Below, one piece after another: positions 59,416-64,000 of a DNA stretch of 64,000 bases. Numbering within the stretch: position 1 is the first letter of the stretch; the number at the start of each line of letters is the position of its first letter. The notes beneath the pieces are model-generated. The model did not search any database, was not told the origin of the DNA, and worked only from the letters and a program-made list of their open reading frames with translations. Source of the stretch: Herbidospora sakaeratensis. Lineage in GTDB: Bacteria > Actinomycetota > Actinomycetes > Streptosporangiales > Streptosporangiaceae. The stretch is taken from positions 1,186,679-1,250,678 of the forward strand of contig NZ_BBXC01000007.1 of NCBI RefSeq assembly GCF_001570525.1, given 5' to 3'. Made by a program: the position numbers and the translations under genes.

Positions 59416-60464
59416 GGCACCTCCACCCGCAGCCGGTAGCCGCCCTCAGGCCGGGCGCCGGCCTCCAGGGTGCCACCGGCCGCCTCGACCCGCTCGGCCA
59501 GGCCCAGCAGCCCGGTGCCGGAACCGGCCCCCGCGCCCGCCCGGCCGTCGTCGCTCACTTCAAGAGACCGGTCGCCGACGGTGATCCAGCACCGGGTGGC
59601 CCCGCTGTGCCGCAGCACGTTGGTCACCGCCTCGCGGACGACCCAGGCGAGCAGCGACTCCGAACCGGGCGGGACGGCGCCCGCGCCCGTGACGGTCAGC
59701 CCGATCCCGGCCAGGTCGAGCGCCGCCCGCGCGTTTGCCAGCTCCTCCGGCAGCGACACCGCGCGATAGCCGGCGACCGCGTCGCGCACGTCGTCGAGGG
59801 CCTGCCGGGCGGTGCGCTCGACCCCGCCCATCTCCTCGGCGGCCCGCGCCGGGTCGGTCGCGGCCAGCCGGGCGGCCAGCTGGCTGCGGATGGTGATCGA
59901 GGTCAGCGTGTGGCCGAGGATGTCGTGCAGGTCGCGGGCGAACCGCAGCCGCTCGTTCTCCACCGCGAGCCGCTCGCTCTCCGCCGTCGCCTGGCTGAGC
60001 CGCATGATCAGCTCCCGCATGTGGACGAGCGCCCGCACCGCCCCCGCCTCCAGCGCCATCACCAGCGGCACCCACCACACGAACCCCTCGCCGAACGCGA
60101 CGAGCGCCGCGACGGTCACCCCCATCGTCACGACCAGCCCGGCCGCGAAGACCAGCGGGCGCAGCGTGCCCAGCACGGAGATCACCAGCACGAACGACGT
60201 GTACGCCCACGGCGCCCCCAGCAGCGGGACGAGCGCCCCCGCCGAGGCCAGCAGCACCACGACGCTGCGCGGGTCGGGCCCGCCGACGCCCATGACCCGC
60301 CACATGATCCGCCCCCAGCAGAGGGCGAACACGCAGACGAGGGCCGTGATCAGGGCGAGTTCGGCGGGCCCGCGCGTCTGGAACGCGACCCACAACGGCC
60401 AGACCAGCACGAGCAGCCAGACCTGGGAGGCCAGCCGCGCGACGGTCAGCGCCGTGCGGCTCAC
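59412..60464 (-). CDS. sensor histidine kinase, DesK-like
   Basis: 350 residues from GTG 60464 (GTGA overlap with the permease stop; GTG 60470 is an alternative). Five to six helices occupy about 10-145. The DesK-type motif RFARDLHDILGHTLTSI is at about 185-201, with the phospho-accepting His in RDLHD. The ATPase domain shows WVVREAVTNVLRHSGA, SDDGRAG and GTGLLGLAERV. DesK-like kinases respond to membrane state. The gene lies between the permease and its response regulator. Confidence 0.94.
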   Translation of the reverse strand: MSRTALTVARLASQVWLLVLVWPLWVAFQTRGPAELALITALVCVFALCWGRIMWRVMGVGGPDPRSVVVLLASAGALVPLLGAPWAYTSFVLVISVLGTLRPLVFAAGLVVTMGVTVAALVAFGEGFVWWVPLVMALEAGAVRALVHMRELIMRLSQATAESERLAVENERLRFARDLHDILGHTLTSITIRSQLAARLAATDPARAAEEMGGVERTARQALDDVRDAVAGYRAVSLPEELANARAALDLAGIGLTVTGAGAVPPGSESLLAWVVREAVTNVLRHSGATRCWITVGDRSLEVSDDGRAGAGAGSGTGLLGLAERVEAAGGTLEAGARPEGGYRLRVEVP

Positions 60465-61168
60465 CTCCACGCGGCACTCCGGTAACGCCACAGCCCGAGC
60501 AGCACGAACAGCGCCGTCCACCCCGCGAGCACCAGCACCGACGTCCCGGTCGGCGCGAGCCCGTCGAGCGCCCGCCAGCCCAGCGACCCGGCCTGGTGGG
60601 CCGGGCTGTACTCCGCGAACACCTGGAGCCCTTCGGGCATGCGCGACACCGGCAACCACAACCCGCCGAGCACCGCCATCACGAAGTAGACGACCATCAT
60701 GGCGATGTTCGCCGACTGGCCCTTCAGCGAGTAGCCGAACGCCACCCCGAGCGCCGCGAACGGCAGCACCCCGGCCCAGATGAGCAGCGGCAGCGCCAGC
60801 CAGGTCGCGGCGGGCAGCCGCACGCCGCCCAGCAGCGCCCCGGCGGCCAGCACGATCACCACGCTCGGCAGCACCGCCAGCATGCCGCCGGCGAGCTTGG
60901 CCGCGATGTAGCCGTGGGCGGGCAGCGGCGTGACGGCCAGCTGCCGCAACCAGCCGCCCGACCGCTCCAGCGCGATCGCCCCGCCGATGAACAACGCGCC
61001 GCCCATCGCGCCGTACGTGGCCATCGACACCATCGACACCGGCCCCGACGCCAGGTCGAGCACCTTCGTCCACAGCAGGTAGAGCAGCACCGGGAACCCG
61101 GCCAGGAAGACGAGGTTGACCGGATTGGACATCGCCCGCCGCACCTCGAAGCGCAGGAAGGACCGCAT
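60461..61168 (-). CDS. ABC-2 permease, DesKR-linked
   Basis: 235 residues; the ATG overlaps the ATPase stop by one base (TGATG). Six helices are visible (NPVNLVFLAGFPVLLYLLW, ATYGAMGGALFIGGAIALE, MLAVLPSVVIVLAAGALLGG, LLIWAGVLPFAALGVAFG, IAMMVVYFVMAVLGGLWLPVS, VLVLAGWTALFVLLGLWRY). GRSGGWLRQLAVTPLPAHGYIAAKL-type sequence is typical of ABC2_membrane permeases. It forms a homodimeric exporter with the ATPase upstream, probably for a lipid or antibiotic. Confidence 0.92.
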   Translation of the reverse strand: MRSFLRFEVRRAMSNPVNLVFLAGFPVLLYLLWTKVLDLASGPVSMVSMATYGAMGGALFIGGAIALERSGGWLRQLAVTPLPAHGYIAAKLAGGMLAVLPSVVIVLAAGALLGGVRLPAATWLALPLLIWAGVLPFAALGVAFGYSLKGQSANIAMMVVYFVMAVLGGLWLPVSRMPEGLQVFAEYSPAHQAGSLGWRALDGLAPTGTSVLVLAGWTALFVLLGLWRYRSAAWR

Positions 61169-62019
61169 CACGCCCCCTTCCCGGTCAGGCTGACGAACGC
61201 GCTCTCCAGGTCGGCCCCCGACGTGCGCACGTTGCGCGCGTCGCCGAACCCGGCGAACAGCGCGCGGAGGGTCGCGTCGGAGTCGCCGGTCCGCAGGACG
61301 GCCGTGGCGCCCTCGACCACGACGTCGTGCACGCCGGGCAGGGCCCGCAGGCCGGGTTCGTCCATCGTATCGAGGGTGAGCCGCACCTCCGTGCCGCCGA
61401 CCAGCGCCTTGATCTCCTCCACCGGCCCGTCGGCGACGACCCGGCCGCCCGCCAGCAGCACCACCCGGTCGGCGTGGTCGTCGGCCTCGGCCAGGTAGTG
61501 GGTGGCGAACACGACCGTGCGGCCGCTGACCCGCCGCCACAACGCGCGGCGCGCGTCGACGTCGAGCCCGACCGTGGGCTCGTCGAGGATCAGCAGCCGG
61601 GGGTCGCCCGCCAGCGCGAGCGCGAACCGCACGAGCTGCCGCTGGCCGCCCGACAAGCCCGCCACCCGGCGTCCGGCCAGCGCCTCCAGCTCGGGGTCGG
61701 CCAGGATCGACGGCGTCGGGTACATCCCGGCCACGGCCCCGACCAGGTCGCCGACCCGGACGTCGTCGGGCAGCCCGGCGTCCTGCAGCAGCACGCCCAC
61801 CCGCCCGGCCGCCAGCGCCTCGCGGGGCGGCCGCCCGAGCAGCCGGGCCGTGCCCGAGTCGGGGGCGAGCAGCCCGAGCGCGATCGACAACAACGTGGTC
61901 TTCCCGGCCCCGTTGGGGCCGAGCAGGGCGACCTTCTCGCCCTCGCGGACGCGCAGGCTCACGCCGTCGAGCGCGGTGATCTCCCCGTAGTTCTTCGTCA
62001 GATCAGTGAGTTCCAGCAT
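61168..62019 (-). CDS. ABC transporter ATP-binding protein, DesKR-linked
   Basis: 283 residues from ATG 62019. Walker A is GPNGAGKTTL, Q-loop VLLQDAGLPDD, signature LSGGQRQLVRFALAL, Walker B LLILDEPTVGLD and switch His ATHYLAEA. A C-terminal extension of about 70 residues (TEVRLTLDTMDEPGLRALPGV) matches the accessory domain of drug-type ABC ATPases. It is the first gene of the four-gene operon. A candidate response-regulator site lies 61-74 bases upstream of the start. Confidence 0.95.
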   Translation of the reverse strand: MLELTDLTKNYGEITALDGVSLRVREGEKVALLGPNGAGKTTLLSIALGLLAPDSGTARLLGRPPREALAAGRVGVLLQDAGLPDDVRVGDLVGAVAGMYPTPSILADPELEALAGRRVAGLSGGQRQLVRFALALAGDPRLLILDEPTVGLDVDARRALWRRVSGRTVVFATHYLAEADDHADRVVLLAGGRVVADGPVEEIKALVGGTEVRLTLDTMDEPGLRALPGVHDVVVEGATAVLRTGDSDATLRALFAGFGDARNVRTSGADLESAFVSLTGKGA

Positions 62020-62079
62020 GGGCCCAGCCTCGCCCGGAGGGGCCGGCGGCCTGTAGTGCCGCCGATCAGCACGACCCGC

Positions 62080-62093
62080 ATGACGGATGTCAT
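62080..62093. promoter_or_regulatory. inverted repeat upstream of the third ABC/two-component operon
   Basis: ATGAC-GGAT-GTCAT has perfect five-base arms around four bases, 61 bases upstream of the ATPase start. Sites of the form TGAC-N4-GTCA are typical for DesR/NarL-type regulators that control their own ABC operon. Binding is inferred from shape and position. Confidence 0.5.
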
Positions 62094-62141
62094 ACCGCCA
62101 GGAACTCGTCGATCCGCCGGTCGGGTGCACCTCTCGTCGGT

Positions 62142-63008
62142 TCAGAAGCCGGGCATGTTCGCCTTCCCGGCGACGACCGTGCTGGTGAGGGTGCCGACCT
62201 CGGAGATCGTGATGGTGATCTCGTCGCCCGCGCGCAGCGTGAACGGCAGCTCGGGGACCAGGCAGGTGCCGGTCGCCAGGATCACCCCGTCGGGGAAGAC
62301 GTCCTCGCGGAACAGGTAGCCGACCAGGTCGTCGAGGCGGCGGTGCAGCTGGCCGGTGCTCGCCTCGCCGTGCCACGCCTCCTCGCCGTCGCGGGTGATC
62401 GTCAGTTCGATGCCGAGGGTGTACGGGTCGGGCACCTCCCACGACGGCCGGATCGCCGGGCCGGTGGCGCAGCCGCCCAGGTAGATCTTGGCCTGGGGGA
62501 GGTAGAGCGGGTTCTCGCCCTCGATGGTGCGCGAGCTCATGTCGTTGACCACGGTGTATCCGGCGATCTCGCCGTGCCGGTTGACCACCAGGCCCAGTTC
62601 CGGTTCCGGTACGTCGATCTCCGAGTCGGCCCGCACCGAGACGTGCCCGCCGTGGCCGGTCGCCCGCCAGGCCGCCGACTTGAAGAACAACTCGGGGCGG
62701 TCGGCGTCGTAGACGAGGTCGTAGACGTCGGCCGCCTTCTCGCTCTCGACCATGCGGGCCGCCTTGGACCGCTCGTAGGTCACCCCGGCCGCCCACACCT
62801 CCATACGCTCGTCGAGCGGGGGAAGGAGGCGGACCGACGACCGGTCGTGGCGGGGGCCGTCGGCGGCGGCGCAGCGGTCGCGCAGCTCCTCCACGGTCAG
62901 CCTGAGCAGCTCGCCGATCGTCCCGTCGATCTCCGTGAGGTGGACGCCGTCGTCGAGACCGATCGTGGCCTGGCCGGTGGCCGGGGCGATGAACCGCGCG
63001 ATGTGCAC
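62142..63008 (-). CDS. fumarylacetoacetate-hydrolase-family protein
   Basis: 288 residues from GTG 63008, which has AAGGAG six bases upstream. The FAH fold shows EVWAAGVTYERSK, the metal site region EPELGLVVNRHGEIAGYTVVNDMSSR, KIYLGGCATGPAI and SEVGTLTSTV. The order suggests the 2-keto-3-deoxy-pentonate dehydratase or related subgroup rather than true fumarylacetoacetase. It lies 30 bases after the erythromycin-esterase-like gene on the same strand; the two may be co-transcribed, with no obvious metabolic link. Confidence 0.9.
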   Translation of the reverse strand: MHIARFIAPATGQATIGLDDGVHLTEIDGTIGELLRLTVEELRDRCAAADGPRHDRSSVRLLPPLDERMEVWAAGVTYERSKAARMVESEKAADVYDLVYDADRPELFFKSAAWRATGHGGHVSVRADSEIDVPEPELGLVVNRHGEIAGYTVVNDMSSRTIEGENPLYLPQAKIYLGGCATGPAIRPSWEVPDPYTLGIELTITRDGEEAWHGEASTGQLHRRLDDLVGYLFREDVFPDGVILATGTCLVPELPFTLRAGDEITITISEVGTLTSTVVAGKANMPGF

Positions 63009-63038
63009 TATCTGCTCCTTTGGGGTGGTTCTCCGGGG

Positions 63039-64000
63039 CTATCTTCGCAAAGACGTTCCGTCGGCGACGTGCAGGAGGGCGTCGGCCCCGTCGAGGGTGT
63101 CGGCGGCGAGCGGGAAGTAGCCCATCGGCGGCGTGGTGTCGGTGCGGGTGAGGCCCGACGGCATCGTGGTGGTCAGGCCCCACGTGGCGAACCGGCCGCC
63201 CAGGTCGTCCTCGTAGGTGCCCGCCGGCGGGTCGCCCAGGCCGAGGGCCGCGCTGCGGCCCAGGGACGACGCGATGAAGGCGTAGCGGTCCCCCCACAGG
63301 GACGCCACGATCTCCCCGGCGCCGTGCCAGGTCATCGACGTGCCGCGCATCTCCCAGGTGCTCGGGGTCTTCTTCAGGTGGAGGTTGTGCGAGAAGACGA
63401 GGGTGCGGCCCCGGCGGGTCTCGGCGTCGCGGATGGCGAAGAGGTTCTCGGCCATGATGGCGTCGCGGGTGGCCAGCAGCAGGCGGATGCGCGCGCCCTG
63501 GTCGAGCGGGATCGCCGCCTGCCGGTGGTAGCGGAGCAGGGCGATGCCCGCCGTCAGATGGGTCTTGGCCCGCGACCACGCCGCGCGCGGGCTCTCCGGG
63601 GCCCTCTCGTGGAGGCGGGCCAGCAGGTCGTCGGCGATGACCCGCGCCTTCTCGGCCTCCGGGGTCGCGCCGGGCGACCGGGCCGGGTCCATGATGGCGT
63701 CGGTGTGGTGCCAGCGTTCGTCGTCGCCCAGCAGCCCGGCCAGGTCGAGGTCGAGGCCCAGGTGGTCGCGGGCGTGTTCGAGGTAGGCGCGCGGGCTGGG
63801 GGCGGTGGTGTTCTCGGTGGGGGCGTCGAAGCCGTGGAAGGTCAGCCGGTCCTCCGGCGGGCGCGTGGCGTTGTGCTCGCGCAGCCAGGCGACCAGGGCG
63901 CGGTTGGGCGCGAAGCCGCCCCAGCCGTGGGAGAAGCCGTCGCGCATGACGTCGTCGAGCGAGCCGGGCCCGCCCTGGACGTAGTCGTCGACGGCCAGCG
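63039..64000 (-). CDS. erythromycin esterase-family protein, 5' end outside the window
   Basis: At least 320 residues; the frame runs off the right edge, where it reads DDYVQGGPGSLDDVMRDGF upstream of the first internal Met. Family features are the RALVAWLREHN and LTFHGFDAPTE segments, the helical insert with AYLEHARDHLGL and the late motif VFSHNLHLKK. The catalytic His/Glu region near the true N-terminus is not visible. Members hydrolyse macrolide lactones or act as succinoglycan-biosynthesis-like esterases; most chromosomal actinobacterial copies are not proven macrolide resistance genes. Confidence 0.85.
   Translation of the reverse strand, partial: LAVDDYVQGGPGSLDDVMRDGFSHGWGGFAPNRALVAWLREHNATRPPEDRLTFHGFDAPTENTTAPSPRAYLEHARDHLGLDLDLAGLLGDDERWHHTDAIMDPARSPGATPEAEKARVIADDLLARLHERAPESPRAAWSRAKTHLTAGIALLRYHRQAAIPLDQGARIRLLLATRDAIMAENLFAIRDAETRRGRTLVFSHNLHLKKTPSTWEMRGTSMTWHGAGEIVASLWGDRYAFIASSLGRSAALGLGDPPAGTYEDDLGGRFATWGLTTTMPSGLTRTDTTPPMGYFPLAADTLDGADALLHVADGTSLRR

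Overview
The window looks like chromosome from a high-GC filamentous actinomycete. Codon third positions are mostly G or C, GTG and TTG starts are common, and many genes sit in four-base overlaps (ATGA/GTGA). The gene families (SigJ-like ECF sigma with a DGPF partner, NarL-type two-component pairs, actinobacterial SPFH/zinc-ribbon pair, BlaA/BlaB-type beta-lactamase regulators) fit Streptosporangiales or Streptomyces-like bacteria. I cannot name the genus from sequence alone. No rRNA, tRNA, CRISPR array or insertion sequence was recognised.

Layout. 1-5.6 kb: a partial unknown gene, an aminoglycoside-phosphotransferase-like kinase, a minus-strand run of ECF42-type sigma factor, tyrosine recombinase and ACT-domain protein, a divergent DGPF/YCII partner, and a methyltransferase. 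5.6-11.2 kb: FtsX-type ABC exporter with a divergent histidine kinase and response regulator. 11.7-15.8 kb: an excisionase-like HTH gene with DUF4180, azlC and azlD on either side of an array of ~90-bp tandem repeats, an XRE-cupin regulator and a Cys-cluster/pentapeptide protein. 15.7-23.3 kb: MFS exporter, ArsR-type regulator, zinc dehydrogenase, DUF3800-like protein, GNAT, serine hydrolase and a Tat-lipoprotein multicopper oxidase. 23.3-30.4 kb: a second two-component pair divergent from an ABC-2 transporter (one permease carries an embedded DUF1349-like lectin fold) and a UvrA-like resistance ATPase. 30.5-35.6 kb: SGNH esterase, MarR/GNAT pair, SPFH/zinc-ribbon pair and a bacterial poly(ADP-ribose) glycohydrolase. 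35.6-40.6 kb: a beta-lactamase locus with a LysR gene, a cytoplasmic serine-beta-lactamase-like partner, a secreted class A beta-lactamase and a class A PBP. 40.7-44.0 kb: membrane NACHT ATPase, HxlR regulator and an NAD(P)-binding protein. 44.0-54.6 kb: a single 3515-residue hybrid PKS-NRPS. 54.7-64 kb: TIM-barrel protein, TetR, secreted hydrolase, a third ABC/two-component operon, a fumarylacetoacetate-hydrolase-family enzyme and a partial erythromycin-esterase-family protein.

The most interesting item is the megasynthase. Its order is FAAL, ACP, KS, AT, KR, ACP, C, A, PCP, C, then a C-terminal Rossmann domain that by eye resembles cyanobacterial long-chain acyl-ACP reductase (AAR), including the position of its catalytic cysteine. 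If right, one polypeptide activates a fatty acid, extends and reduces it once, couples one amino acid and may release an aldehyde by an unusual route. The rest of the window is dense in sensing and detoxification: three two-component/ABC modules, an inducible-looking beta-lactamase locus with its own PBP, a UvrA-like protein, and kinase and esterase homologues.

Regulatory features read directly from the sequence include perfect palindromes next to azlC/XRE, the excisionase-like gene, the ArsR gene, the LysR/bla intergenic region and the megasynthase start, plus two strong hairpin terminators between convergent genes. Several start codons lie 6-8 bases after a TANNNT hexamer, as expected for leaderless mRNAs.
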